From contig NZ_CP034179.1 of NCBI RefSeq assembly GCF_003860345.1, positions 3,456,001 through 3,520,000 on the forward strand: DNA of 64,000 nt, read 5' to 3'. Positions 1 through 8,618 of the stretch are shown here, piece by piece (the stretch's first letter is position 1; every line of letters starts with the position of its first letter). The notes below the pieces were generated by a model that did not search any database, was not told the origin of the DNA, and saw only the letters and a program-made list of their open reading frames with translations. The position numbers were made by a program, and so were the translations under genes. This stretch comes from Caenibius tardaugens NBRC 16725. GTDB taxonomy: Bacteria > Pseudomonadota > Alphaproteobacteria > Sphingomonadales > Sphingomonadaceae.

Positions 1-1065
1 TGCGCACTGGGGCTGGCCACCCCGATGTCGATCATGACCGGCATGGGCAAAGGCGCGCAGAACGGCATCTTGATCCGCGATGCGGAGGCGCTGGAGCGGT
101 TCGAAAAAGTCGATACCGTGGTTGTCGACAAGACCGGTACCCTGACTGAGGGCAAGCCCAGGCTGGTCGATGTGGTAGTGGCCGGGATTATCCCTGAAAG
201 CGAACTTCTGGCTCTCGCCGGGGCGGTGGAACGGGGCAGTGAACACCCCCTTGCCGCGGCCATTGTGGCGGGCGCACATGCGCGCGGTATCGCATTGGGT
301 GAGGGGCAGAACTTCGCCTCGATCACCGGTGAAGGGGCGCAAGCGGTCGTCGATGGTCGCCGGGTGGCGATCGGCAACGAAAAGCTGATGACACGGCTCG
401 AAGCATTCGCGCCGCAATGGGCGGAGCGTGCGGCAAAAGCGCGCGCGGAAGGGCAGACGGTGATGTTCGTGGCTGTTGATGGCGTGTTGGCCGGGCTCGT
501 CGCGGTGGCGGACCCGATCAAGGCCACCAGCGCGGACGCCGTATCCCGGCTGCACCGTGCGGGTATTCGCGTGGTCATGCTGACCGGCGATGCTGAAGGC
601 ACGGCGCAAGCCGTGGCCGCGCGGTTGGGTATCGATGCCGTGCACGCCAACGTATCGCCCGAAGACAAGTTCCGCGTGGTGAAGGCGCTGAAAGATCAGG
701 GGCGGATTGTCGCCATGGCCGGAGACGGGATCAACGACGCCCCGGCACTCGCGGCAGCCGATGTCGGGATCGCCATGGGCACCGGCACGGCTGTTGCGAT
801 GGAGAGCGCCAGCGTCACGCTGGTCAATGGCGATCTTGTCGGGATTGCGAAGGCCCAGCGCCTGTCGCGGCTGACCATGCGCAACATCCGGCAAAACCTT
901 CTGTTTGCATTTGGTTACAACAGTCTTGGGGTGCCGGTGGCAGCGGGGGTGCTGTACCCGATATTCGGTTTGCTGCTCAGCCCGATGCTTGCCGCCGCGG
1001 CGATGAGCCTGTCTTCGGTATCCGTGATTGCCAATGCCCTGCGCCTGCGCCGCGCTGCCCTGTAA
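1..1065 (+). CDS. copA: Copper-exporting P1B-type ATPase (3' part only)
   Basis: This is the C-terminal 354 residues of a Cu+-translocating P-type ATPase that pumps cytoplasmic copper outward at the expense of ATP. The window opens at the last residue of the CPC transmembrane motif (CALGLATP). The phosphorylation motif DKTGT is at about residue 43, the HP nucleotide-binding site (SEHPLAAAI) follows, and the hinge GDGINDAP is near residue 241. The last two membrane helices carry YN (about residue 306) and MxxSS (about residue 335), the pair typical of Cu+ specificity (P1B-1). The metal-binding N-terminal domain and first helices lie outside the window. It converges with the next gene. Confidence 0.93.
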   Translation, partial: CALGLATPMSIMTGMGKGAQNGILIRDAEALERFEKVDTVVVDKTGTLTEGKPRLVDVVVAGIIPESELLALAGAVERGSEHPLAAAIVAGAHARGIALGEGQNFASITGEGAQAVVDGRRVAIGNEKLMTRLEAFAPQWAERAAKARAEGQTVMFVAVDGVLAGLVAVADPIKATSADAVSRLHRAGIRVVMLTGDAEGTAQAVAARLGIDAVHANVSPEDKFRVVKALKDQGRIVAMAGDGINDAPALAAADVGIAMGTGTAVAMESASVTLVNGDLVGIAKAQRLSRLTMRNIRQNLLFAFGYNSLGVPVAAGVLYPIFGLLLSPMLAAAAMSLSSVSVIANALRLRRAAL

Positions 1066-1101
1066 GACAGCGCGCTGCGCATCAGCCCGCAGGACGCGTG
1101 A

Positions 1102-1515
1102 TCAGGCCGCCTCTGCCGGGTGTGTGACGCTGATGATGCGCAGCCAACGCTCGTTCCCGTCACGATCGGGCCAGAGGATCGCCTGCCCGGAGCGCAGGCC
1201 GATCAGTCCTGCGCCAATGGGGGTGATGATCGAAATGCGGCCCGCCGAAATGTCAGCCTCGCGCGGATAGACCAGCTGGACGGTGCGCGATGTGCCACTG
1301 GCCTCGTCGACGAATTCGACCGTGGCGTTCATAGTCACGACATCGGCAGGGATCTTGTCGCGACGGCAGGTTTTCGCGCGGGCGATTTCGTTGAGCAGGA
1401 GCTCGCTGACCTGGGGAAGACGTTCTTCCACGCTCAGGGCGAGGTTGGTGATCGGTTCGACTTCATCATCGATCAACTGGATCGGAGGGCGCTTTACGGC
1501 CTTGGTCTTGGTCAT
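1102..1515 (-). CDS. rnk: Rnk-like nucleoside diphosphate kinase regulator (GreA/GreB C-terminal fold)
   Basis: A protein of 137 residues whose C-terminal half (from about residue 60, with TVQLVYPREADISAG and ISIITPIGAGLIGLRSGQ) matches the GreA/GreB C-terminal FKBP-like domain of Rnk proteins. Rnk binds RNA polymerase like Gre factors but lacks the RNA-cleavage-stimulating coiled-coil tip; the short N-terminal helix here fits that. I chose the ATG at 1515 (MTKTKAV) because conservation starts there; a longer frame to 1548 has no obvious ribosome site. The gene stands alone and converges with copA. Confidence 0.8.
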   Translation of the reverse strand: MTKTKAVKRPPIQLIDDEVEPITNLALSVEERLPQVSELLLNEIARAKTCRRDKIPADVVTMNATVEFVDEASGTSRTVQLVYPREADISAGRISIITPIGAGLIGLRSGQAILWPDRDGNERWLRIISVTHPAEAA

Positions 1516-1546
1516 GACAGGTGGCTTTCGGGTAGATTGCAGGCGC

Positions 1547-1566
1547 AAGGCCGCATGTGCGGCCTT
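1547..1566. repeat. Inverted repeat upstream of rnk (9-bp arms)
   Basis: AAGGCCGCA and its exact reverse complement TGCGGCCTT, separated by two bases, lie 32 bp upstream of the rnk start. There is no T-run, so it is not a standard terminator. It may be a hairpin in the rnk 5' leader or an operator. The remaining stretch up to 1789 shows no gene I can support. Confidence 0.4.
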
Positions 1567-1789
1567 ATCAGCGAAGCTGGAATTCGCCCCGGGCTCGGGG
1601 CGTGGCGCACCGGAACCCGGGGCTAGTTGCCCGCGAGAAGCTGCCCTCCGTGAAGGCGAAACCGAAAAAGACCCGTGCGAATCTGCATGTTAGGAGAATG
1701 CCGTGCCCCGCGATGCAAGTCAAACGTTGCGCTTTGCCGAATGCAGGCCGGAGTGGTCGCGGCGCGCCCAGGCTCCGGCCCGAAACCGG

Positions 1790-2413
1790 TCAGCGGGATG
1801 AAACCGCCGCGTAGCTGTTCATCAAATTTCGGTAATCGGGGATATGATTGGAGAACAGCGTGCCAAGACCTTCGACATCGTTGCGCCAGTCCCGGTGGAG
1901 TTCGCAGGCAACCCCGAACCACGTCATGAGTTGGGCACCTGCTTCGGTCATGCGATTCCATGCCGAATGCCGTGTCACCTCGTTAAACGTGCCGGACGCG
2001 TCGGTAACCACGAAGACATCGTATCCTACAGCAAGCGCGGACAAGGCGGGGAAAGCAACGCAAACTTCCGTGACAACCCCTGCGATAAGCAACTGCTTCT
2101 TGCCAGTGGCCTTTACCGCAGCGACGAAATCCTCGTTGTCCCATGCGTTGATCTGACCGGGGCGGGGGATGAAAGCCGCATCGGGGAATTGTGCCTTGAG
2201 CTCGGGGACGAGCGGGCCATTGGGACCATCTTCGAAGCTGGTTGTCAGTATGGTGGGCAAGCCGAAATACTGCGCGAGATCGCCCAGTGCGAGAACGTTG
2301 TTCTTGAATTTGTCGGGGTCGAAATCGCGGACCAGCGAGAGCAGCCCTGTCTGATGATCGACCAGAAGAACGGCCACATTGTCTCTGTCGAGACGGACGT
2401 AAGGCTTTGCCAT
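1790..2413 (-). CDS. Isochorismatase-family cysteine hydrolase (YcaC-like)
   Basis: A cytoplasmic hydrolase of 207 residues with the isochorismatase (cysteine amidase) fold. The Asp of the catalytic triad is in LLVDHQTGL near the N-terminus and the nucleophile Cys is in GVVTEVCVAF. The domain order and the VTEVC-type motif resemble YcaC-type hydrolases of unknown substrate rather than true isochorismatases. The ATG at 2413 is preceded by AAGGAGAATACCG, a strong ribosome site; the longer reading frame upstream is not needed. It lies directly downstream of the pirin gene on the same strand, so the two may be co-transcribed. Confidence 0.85.
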   Translation of the reverse strand: MAKPYVRLDRDNVAVLLVDHQTGLLSLVRDFDPDKFKNNVLALGDLAQYFGLPTILTTSFEDGPNGPLVPELKAQFPDAAFIPRPGQINAWDNEDFVAAVKATGKKQLLIAGVVTEVCVAFPALSALAVGYDVFVVTDASGTFNEVTRHSAWNRMTEAGAQLMTWFGVACELHRDWRNDVEGLGTLFSNHIPDYRNLMNSYAAVSSR

Positions 2414-2530
2414 CGGTATTCTCCTTGAATCTGCCCCGCTATGTGCAATGCCGGCGCGATGGGGCAAGCGCCCGGTGAAAAACAGGGACTTATCCGGCCT
2501 CTCCCATAGCAGGAGAGGCCGGACAATCAT

Positions 2531-3397
2531 TCAGTTTGCCTGAATGAACGTGCCGTTGTTGTAATCGGCGATGGCCTGGCGGATTTCCTCGTCGCTGTTC
2601 ATGACGAAGGGGCCGTGGCCAACGATGGGTTCATCCAGAGGCTCGCCGGTCAGAACCAGCAGAGCGGCATCGCCATCGGCGTGGATCGCCACCGAACCGC
2701 CCTCCCGGCTGAGCAGCACGACTTCCCCGTCAGCCGCCGCCTGACTGCCGTTGACCGTGACATGGCCGCGCAGGACGACCAGCATCGTGGTATGGCCTTC
2801 AGGCAGGTCCAGCACGGTATCCGCATCGCCGTTCAAGGTGACATCCCAGACGTTGATCGGGGTGAAAGTCCGTGCCGGGCCGGTCACCGTGCCAAATGTC
2901 CCGGCGATGATCCGCGCAGCACCGGCGTTATCCGGTAGTGTCACGGTCGGGATGTCGGCAGCGAGAATGCCCTGATAGCCTGCGGGCGCCATCTTGTCCT
3001 TGGCTGGCAAATTCACCCAGAGCTGCACCATGCGAAAGGGGCCGCCGGTCTTTGCGAAGCCCGGTGCATGATATTCCTCGTGCACGATGCCGCCTGCCGC
3101 TGTCATCCACTGGACATCGCCGGGCCCGATAATGCCCCCGTTGCCAGCGGAATCGCGATGTTCGACCGACCCGTCATAAACGATCGTGACGGTTTCAAAG
3201 CCCCGATGCGGATGCTGGCCTACCCCCCGACGCTTGTCGGTGGGTTCGAAGTAATGCGGCCCGGCGTAGTCCAGCAGCAGAAACGGGCTGCTGTGTTCGC
3301 CAAGGGTGTCGTACGAAAAGAGCGAGCGAACCGGGAAACCGTCGCCCACCCAGTGGCCGCGATTGTTGCCATACCGGCCGAGAACTGTCTTGGTCAT
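2531..3397 (-). CDS. Pirin family protein (bicupin)
   Basis: A protein of 288 residues with the pirin architecture of two cupin barrels. The N-terminal cupin carries the metal-binding stretch HPHRGFETVTIVYDG and the later GGIVHEE, supplying His and Glu ligands. Bacterial pirins act as metal-dependent quercetinase-like dioxygenases or redox-sensing partners; nothing here decides which. Two adjacent ATGs (3400 and 3397) follow GGAG; the second has the better spacing. It is divergent from the LysR gene across about 120 bp, so the LysR protein is the obvious candidate regulator. Confidence 0.9.
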   Translation of the reverse strand: MTKTVLGRYGNNRGHWVGDGFPVRSLFSYDTLGEHSSPFLLLDYAGPHYFEPTDKRRGVGQHPHRGFETVTIVYDGSVEHRDSAGNGGIIGPGDVQWMTAAGGIVHEEYHAPGFAKTGGPFRMVQLWVNLPAKDKMAPAGYQGILAADIPTVTLPDNAGAARIIAGTFGTVTGPARTFTPINVWDVTLNGDADTVLDLPEGHTTMLVVLRGHVTVNGSQAAADGEVVLLSREGGSVAIHADGDAALLVLTGEPLDEPIVGHGPFVMNSDEEIRQAIADYNNGTFIQAN

Positions 3398-3519
3398 CAT
3401 TCTTCTCCAGTTCGGCACCCGACTATGCGTCGATGCCGGTCGTGGTGGAGAGGTATGATCGCAACGATCAATGCGAAAGATTGTTAAACTCGACGCAGCG
3501 TTCTATTAGAAGAACGATG

Positions 3520-4428
3520 ATGGACCTTAACGATCTCTATTATTTCGTGCAGGTGGTGGACCATCAGGGGTTTGCGCCAGCGGGTCGTGCGCTGGGCGTG
3601 CCCAAGTCGAAACTCAGCCGCCGGGTCCAGCAACTCGAGGATCGCCTTGGCGTCCGCTTGCTGAACCGGTCTTCCCGGCGCTTTTCCATCACCGACATCG
3701 GCCGCGAATTCTATGACCGTTGTCGCGCCATGCTGGTGGAGGCGGAGGCGGCGGAACAGGTGGTCGCGCAAGTGCGGGCCGAACCTTCGGGCGTAATCAG
3801 GGTGAGTTGCCCAGTGGCCCTGATCCATTTTCAGTTCGGGGCGCTGTTTGCCCGGTTTCTTGCAGAAAACCCTGCCGTGGAATTGCATTTGGAGAGCACC
3901 AATCGGCAGGTCGATGTCATTGCCGAACGTTTCGACGTTGCGATCCGTGTCCGCTTCCCTCCGATCGAACCGAGCGATCTGGTCATGCGCAAGCTGGACA
4001 CGAGCACGCAGTGCCTCGTTGCAAGTCCGACATTGGTGCGCGGCAGCCTGATGTCCCCCGCCGATCTCGCAGGTTTGCCCAGCCTCGATACGGGGCCGTC
4101 GCGGCAGGATCATCGGTGGGAACTGCATGCGGCGGAGGGGCAGAGCGTGGTCATTCCGCATCGCCCCCGGCTGGTCACCGACGATATGGCCGCGTTGCGT
4201 GACGCGGCGCTGCGGGGGGTGGGGGTCGTGCAATTGCCCACTCTGATGATCTGGGAAGATGTCGAAGCGGGCCGGCTGGTGCATGTCTTGCCCGCGTGGC
4301 GCCCGCGCCCGGGCGTTGTCCATGCGGTTTTCCCGTCGCGCCGGGGGCTGTTGCCCTCTGTCCGGGCACTGCTTGATTATCTTGCAGAAAGTTGTGAACG
4401 GCAACGTCGGCACGTGACAGTGGATTGA
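3520..4428 (+). CDS. LysR-family transcriptional regulator
   Basis: A protein of 302 residues with an N-terminal winged helix-turn-helix (MDLNDLYYFVQVVDHQGF through LSRRVQQLEDRLGVRLLNR, about residues 1-60) and a C-terminal substrate-binding domain. The ligand domain is of the common CrgA-like subgroup. The start is at one of two adjacent ATGs (3517 or 3520) behind AGAAG. The divergent arrangement with the pirin-isochorismatase pair follows the classical LysR layout and suggests it controls that pair and itself. The effector is unknown. Confidence 0.9.
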   Translation: MDLNDLYYFVQVVDHQGFAPAGRALGVPKSKLSRRVQQLEDRLGVRLLNRSSRRFSITDIGREFYDRCRAMLVEAEAAEQVVAQVRAEPSGVIRVSCPVALIHFQFGALFARFLAENPAVELHLESTNRQVDVIAERFDVAIRVRFPPIEPSDLVMRKLDTSTQCLVASPTLVRGSLMSPADLAGLPSLDTGPSRQDHRWELHAAEGQSVVIPHRPRLVTDDMAALRDAALRGVGVVQLPTLMIWEDVEAGRLVHVLPAWRPRPGVVHAVFPSRRGLLPSVRALLDYLAESCERQRRHVTVD

Positions 4429-4534
4429 TACCGTTTGTGGAATCGCGGCCCTTGTTCCGGATCAACTTCCCGCTAGCATTCCGGGGAATAGTCGGCAAAA
4501 GCGCTGGCGCAAACAGATGGGAAGAGGATTGAAA

Positions 4535-5221
4535 ATGGCACGCAAGGTTGTGGTGACGGGTGGTTTCGGGGCGCTGGGGCGGGTCGTGGCGGATCGGTTC
4601 GCCAGCCAGGGTGACCGGGTTGCGCGCGTCGATTTCGCGCCCACCGCACCGGGCGGCAACGAAGGCGGCCTTGATTTTGCCGGGGTGGATCTGACCGATG
4701 CGACGGCATGCCGGGATCTCGTGGCAAAGCTTGAAGTGCAACTCGGTGGCATCGACGTGCTGGTCAATATTGCCGGTGGCTTCATTTGGGAAACGCTGGG
4801 CGAAGGCAGCATCGAAAACTGGAACCGGATGTTCACGATGAACGTCCTGACCGCTGCCACGATCACACAGGCGGCGCTTGCCCCGCTGAAAGCCAGCGCA
4901 TCGGGCCGCATTGTGAACATTGGCGCGGGCGCCGCGGTAAAGGCGGAGATGGGGATGGGCTCTTATGCCTCGTCCAAGGCAGGCGTGCATCGCCTGACCG
5001 AAGCATTGGCTGCGGAACTGGCAGGCACCGGTGTGACCGTGAACGCCATTCTTCCCAGCATCATCGATACGCCCACCAATCGTGCCGATATGCCGGATGC
5101 CGATACCAGTGCCTGGGTGAAGCCGCAGGCGATTGCCGATGTGATTGCATTCCTCGCATCCGATCAGGCGCGGGCAATCACAGGGGCGCTTATTCCGGTG
5201 ACTCGCGGCAGCGAAGGCTGA
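4535..5221 (+). CDS. Short-chain dehydrogenase/reductase (SDR)
   Basis: An NAD(P)-dependent oxidoreductase of 228 residues. The cofactor motif TGGFGALG is at about residues 7-14, the structural motif NIAGG follows, and the catalytic YASSK is in GSYASSKAGV. Length and motif spacing fit the classical SDR family. The ATG at 4535 is preceded by GGAAGAGGA and fits the beginning of the Rossmann fold. The substrate is unknown. It is followed on the same strand, after 70 bp, by an MFS gene. It could belong to the catabolic region further right, but nothing in the sequence proves that. Confidence 0.9.
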   Translation: MARKVVVTGGFGALGRVVADRFASQGDRVARVDFAPTAPGGNEGGLDFAGVDLTDATACRDLVAKLEVQLGGIDVLVNIAGGFIWETLGEGSIENWNRMFTMNVLTAATITQAALAPLKASASGRIVNIGAGAAVKAEMGMGSYASSKAGVHRLTEALAAELAGTGVTVNAILPSIIDTPTNRADMPDADTSAWVKPQAIADVIAFLASDQARAITGALIPVTRGSEG

Positions 5222-5291
5222 AGCGGGTGCCGGGTAGCCGGTCTTATTCCGTTGGCCTTGCCGGGTTGATTGCGCGCGGCAGGTCAGCGGC

Positions 5292-6548
5292 TTGACGTCC
5301 ACCGAACACGGGCGCGACAGCGGCATCACGGGCCCGGGCAGGACACTGGGGCCATTCCGTTTTCCTGCTTTTCGTGCGATCTGGATCGCGAACCTGTTTT
5401 CCAACGTCGGATCGATGATCCAGTCGGTAGCGGCCGCATGGTTCATGACCGAATTGACGGATTCGCATCGCCTGATCGCACTGGTGCAGGCATCGACCAC
5501 GCTGCCGATCCTGCTTTTCGGCGTTATCGCCGGGGCCATCGCGGACAATTTCGACCGGCGGCGCGTGATGTTGACAGCGCAGTTCGGCATGCTGTTGGCC
5601 TCAGGGTTGCTGGCGCTGCTCAGTTATGAGGCGATGGTCAACCCGGCCACGCTCCTCTTGCTCACGCTGGCGGTGGGTATCGGCACCGCGCTCAATTCGC
5701 CCGCATGGCAGGCATCGGTCCGTTCGCAGGTCGGACGTGAGGATTTGCCACAGGCGATCAGCCTCAACACGATTGCGTTCAATCTTGCGCGCAGCGTCGG
5801 TCCTGCGCTGGGCGGGCTGCTGATTTCCCTTTGGGATATCAGCCTGGCCTTTGCATTGAACGCGGTCAGCTACATCGCCCTGATTGTCGTCCTGTTGCGC
5901 TGGAAACCGGAAGTCGAACCGCCCGTGCGCGGGCCGATGTTCCGATCGATCAGGGCCGGGCTGGAATTCTGCATGCGCTCGCCGCCGGTTCGCCGGGTTT
6001 TGTTGCGCGGGGCGATTATCGGATTTGGGATGTCGGCCTATCAGGCCCTGTTACCGGCCGTGGTCCGCGATCAGCTGGGCAGTGGAGAAATCGGCTTCGG
6101 TCTGCTGCTGGGGGCGTTCGGGATCAGTTCCATTGTCAGCGCGCTCTTTGTCGGCAAGGCGATGCGCGGGTTGGGCAGTGAACTGGTGACCGGAGTGGGA
6201 ACACTCACCTCTATCGGGGCCGCGGCGCTCCTTGCCATCAGTCATGGATTGGTGCCTGCCATGTTCGCCGCAGTGTTGGGGGGCATCGGCTGGGTGATGG
6301 TGCTGACCACATTGAACGTTGCGATGCAGGTGCGATCGCCCGATGCCATTCTCGGACGCTGTCTCGCGGTCTATCAGGCCATTACTTTCGGCGGGATGGC
6401 CATTGGTGCCTGGGTCTGGGGCGCAATTGCGGATTGGAGCGATCTGACCGTGTCCCTGCTGGCGGCGGCGGGCTGGCTTACGGTCTGGCTGGTGCTGTTG
6501 CGCATTTTTGTCCCTATGCCGCAACGCGGTGAGGGCGTGCACCACTGA
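5292..6548 (+). CDS. MFS transporter (EntS/DUF894-like exporter)
   Basis: An integral inner-membrane protein of 418 residues with about twelve hydrophobic helices. The N-terminal pattern (FRAIWIANLFSNVGSMIQ, then a cytoplasmic loop DNFDRRRVM) is typical of the EntS-like exporter branch of the major facilitator superfamily. The start is taken as TTG at 5292, giving MTSTEHG; no clear ATG precedes the first helix. It probably exports a small hydrophobic compound or siderophore-like molecule, but the substrate cannot be read from sequence. It converges with the MarR gene with only 16 bp between. Confidence 0.85.
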   Translation: MTSTEHGRDSGITGPGRTLGPFRFPAFRAIWIANLFSNVGSMIQSVAAAWFMTELTDSHRLIALVQASTTLPILLFGVIAGAIADNFDRRRVMLTAQFGMLLASGLLALLSYEAMVNPATLLLLTLAVGIGTALNSPAWQASVRSQVGREDLPQAISLNTIAFNLARSVGPALGGLLISLWDISLAFALNAVSYIALIVVLLRWKPEVEPPVRGPMFRSIRAGLEFCMRSPPVRRVLLRGAIIGFGMSAYQALLPAVVRDQLGSGEIGFGLLLGAFGISSIVSALFVGKAMRGLGSELVTGVGTLTSIGAAALLAISHGLVPAMFAAVLGGIGWVMVLTTLNVAMQVRSPDAILGRCLAVYQAITFGGMAIGAWVWGAIADWSDLTVSLLAAAGWLTVWLVLLRIFVPMPQRGEGVHH

Positions 6549-6564
6549 TCGCGTTACGCGATGA

Positions 6565-7074
6565 TCAGCTTTCGACGTGCAGGGTGGCGTCGATGATATT
6601 GCCGATTACCCGGCGCGCGGCCCGCAGATCATCATCCGTGGAATCGCCCACAGCACTGCGCAACAGGGCGCTCAATTCAGGGACGATGGCATTGCGTGCC
6701 TGTGCCCCCGTGGCGGTCAGGCTGATCAGGGTTACCCGCCGGTCTTTCCCGGATATGACCCGCCGCACGAAACCTTTTCGGTGCAGACTGGACACAAGGC
6801 GGCTGGTTGCCGCAGGGTCCTTGTAACTGCGTTCAACCAGCTGCGTCTGAGGCAGCGGGCTTTCTTCATGCAGCAGGTTGAGGATCACGAATTCGCGCGC
6901 GGTGAGCGGCAGGCCTTGGCGCTCGATAATGGTATTCAGCGCCCGGGCGAGGCCATCCGCCGCCTTGCTGAGCTGAAATCCGAAAACGGATTTGTAGACC
7001 GTGAACGAGAACATCTCTTCCACATCAGGGGCGCACAGTGTTGTCGAAGGCCCGGATGATGGAAGTTTCGTCAT
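6565..7074 (-). CDS. MarR-family transcriptional regulator
   Basis: A protein of 169 residues with a winged-helix MarR domain: recognition region LPQTQLVERSYKDPAATSR, followed by the basic wing around RRVISGKDRRVTLISLTATG. MarR proteins are dimeric repressors released by aromatic or phenolic ligands. The ATG at 7074 is the natural start. It lies downstream of a Rieske oxygenase gene on the same strand with a gap of about 170 bp that contains a perfect inverted repeat and CGCAAGTC-type half-sites, so it may regulate itself and nearby catabolic genes. Confidence 0.88.
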   Translation of the reverse strand: MTKLPSSGPSTTLCAPDVEEMFSFTVYKSVFGFQLSKAADGLARALNTIIERQGLPLTAREFVILNLLHEESPLPQTQLVERSYKDPAATSRLVSSLHRKGFVRRVISGKDRRVTLISLTATGAQARNAIVPELSALLRSAVGDSTDDDLRAARRVIGNIIDATLHVES

Positions 7075-7233
7075 GGCGCGTTTTCGCAAGTCCACCCGCG
7101 CAAGACAAGGAAGGGTGCCGAGGCAATCCGCAGATTTTTGTGCGAAAGCTGCGGCAGGGTGCGCAATCCCCGCCGCAGAACATGTTTTGCCGTGCTATTT
7201 ACACAACCGATAGGCTGTCTGTGCGCGAGGTGT

Positions 7234-7254
7234 GGTCTGACAGGGTGTCAGACC
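7234..7254. repeat. Perfect inverted repeat at the Rieske stop codon (9-bp arms, 3-bp loop)
   Basis: GGTCTGACA and TGTCAGACC are exact reverse complements separated by GGG, overlapping the stop codon of the Rieske gene at 7248-7250. There is no T-run on either side, so it is either a hairpin that ends or stabilises the Rieske transcript or an operator upstream of the marR gene. Confidence 0.55.
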
Positions 7255-8348
7255 GGCCATACTTCCGATTCCACGCCCGCTTCTTCCCGTCGATCGAGGG
7301 TGACTGTGCGGCCGTTTGCCCGTTTCTGCAGTTCGCTCGCCTTGTCGCGCGGGTTGTAAAACTGCCGGTACCATGTGCGCAGGCGCCCGTATGGGCCATC
7401 GGCTGGAAGCGCCATCGGATTGATGCAGTCCTGCTTGTGCGTCCAGATTTCCACGTCTTGCGCCAGCCCGGAAATGCCGATGGTGGCGAACTCCCGCGCG
7501 CCGGCGATCTCTTCCGGTGTCGGCGCGGTCGAGCCATCGTTCATCCTGACCATCATCCCGCTCCATATCCGTTCGAGCCCGTCCTCGATCGGGGTGCTCG
7601 CGATTAACCAGAAGCCGTGGTACTGGCCGACCATATCGGATTCCAGAATGCCGGGGCCGGTGCGCCAGGTGTCCAGCACCAGCATATTGTGCACGCCGCC
7701 TTCGATCGGTCTGCGGTGCCGCGTACCGAAATATTGATGGACGACATGATCCATGAATTCGTTGGCGAAATAGATGCATTCGGTTGAGCCGTGAACAGGC
7801 GCCATGTGGCCATAGTCGGCCATATTGTCGACGATTTCACAGCCATGGATGTCCAGATCGCCGAGATGCACCATTTCCCATTCGAGCCAGCCCGGCTCGC
7901 CATAGTGGTTGCCGAATGCGGGCAGGGGATAGTCGGGTTCCAGTCCTTCGGGATCGTGCCAGGTCCAGATCACACCGGAAAATTCCTTGACCGGAAAGGT
8001 TTTCAGGCAGGCGGTTTTCGGGATGAAATCGGAATAGGGGATGTTGTCGCACTGGCCGTTTTCATCGAAACGCCAGCCGTGGAACGGGCATCGAATCGAT
8101 TCATTCTGCACATGTTCGCCATCCAGAACGATGTAGGATGTGCTGTTCTTCGCAAGATGGGCGCCCATATGCGGACAATAGGCCTCGACCAGATGTATCT
8201 TGCCGCTCTTGCCCCGGTAGAGCACCATGTCGGTTCCGAAAAAGCGCACGGGCACCGGTGTCTCGCCCACATCATTCGTACTGCCGATCATGAACCAGCC
8301 ACGGGGAAAATCGAACGCGCCAAACCCGTATTGTCCCACATTCGCCAT
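7248..8348 (-). CDS. Rieske [2Fe-2S] aromatic-ring/steroid-type oxygenase, terminal component
   Basis: An oxygenase of 366 residues. The Rieske cluster ligands are C58 and H60 (YCPHMGAH) and C87 and H90 (CPFHGW). The mononuclear iron site is in DNMADYGHMAPVHG, with N175, D178, H181 and H186. The overall pattern resembles the 3-ketosteroid 9-alpha-hydroxylase (KshA) type of one-component terminal oxygenase rather than alpha-beta ring dioxygenases. No ferredoxin or reductase gene is in the window, so electrons must come from a partner encoded elsewhere. The ATG at 8348 follows GGAGAGGCATC. It is divergent from an MFS transporter gene. Confidence 0.88.
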   Translation of the reverse strand: MANVGQYGFGAFDFPRGWFMIGSTNDVGETPVPVRFFGTDMVLYRGKSGKIHLVEAYCPHMGAHLAKNSTSYIVLDGEHVQNESIRCPFHGWRFDENGQCDNIPYSDFIPKTACLKTFPVKEFSGVIWTWHDPEGLEPDYPLPAFGNHYGEPGWLEWEMVHLGDLDIHGCEIVDNMADYGHMAPVHGSTECIYFANEFMDHVVHQYFGTRHRRPIEGGVHNMLVLDTWRTGPGILESDMVGQYHGFWLIASTPIEDGLERIWSGMMVRMNDGSTAPTPEEIAGAREFATIGISGLAQDVEIWTHKQDCINPMALPADGPYGRLRTWYRQFYNPRDKASELQKRANGRTVTLDRREEAGVESEVWPV

Positions 8349-8618
8349 GTGATGCCTCTCCATCTGTTTTCCTTGTTATCGACAAGCATCTATTACAGAT
8401 CGGGCCATAATCGAAGACCCAACCGGCAGCCCGGCTTTGAAAAGTCGCCATCACAATATTCGGAATGATCCGTTGCCGCCGGTGTTTGCGCGCTGTGCGT
8501 TGATCCTCACGCCACGGCTGTCCGCCTCTAATATCATGTATTTGCTGGTTGCCACGCTTGCCAAAGGCTGGGCGGCGTGTAGCCTCCTGCGCAAAGATAC
8601 AACGGGAGAGACTGGTTT

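Noticed and set aside
1699-1814. Small plus-strand ORF behind TTAGGAGA
   Set aside because: A good ribosome site but the 38-residue product is Arg/Gly/Pro-rich, overlaps the isochorismatase-like gene end and resembles nothing known.
4175-5590. Long minus-strand open frame of 471 codons
   Set aside because: It lies antisense to the LysR and SDR genes, has low-complexity His/Arg/Ala composition and no recognisable domain. High GC produces such shadows.
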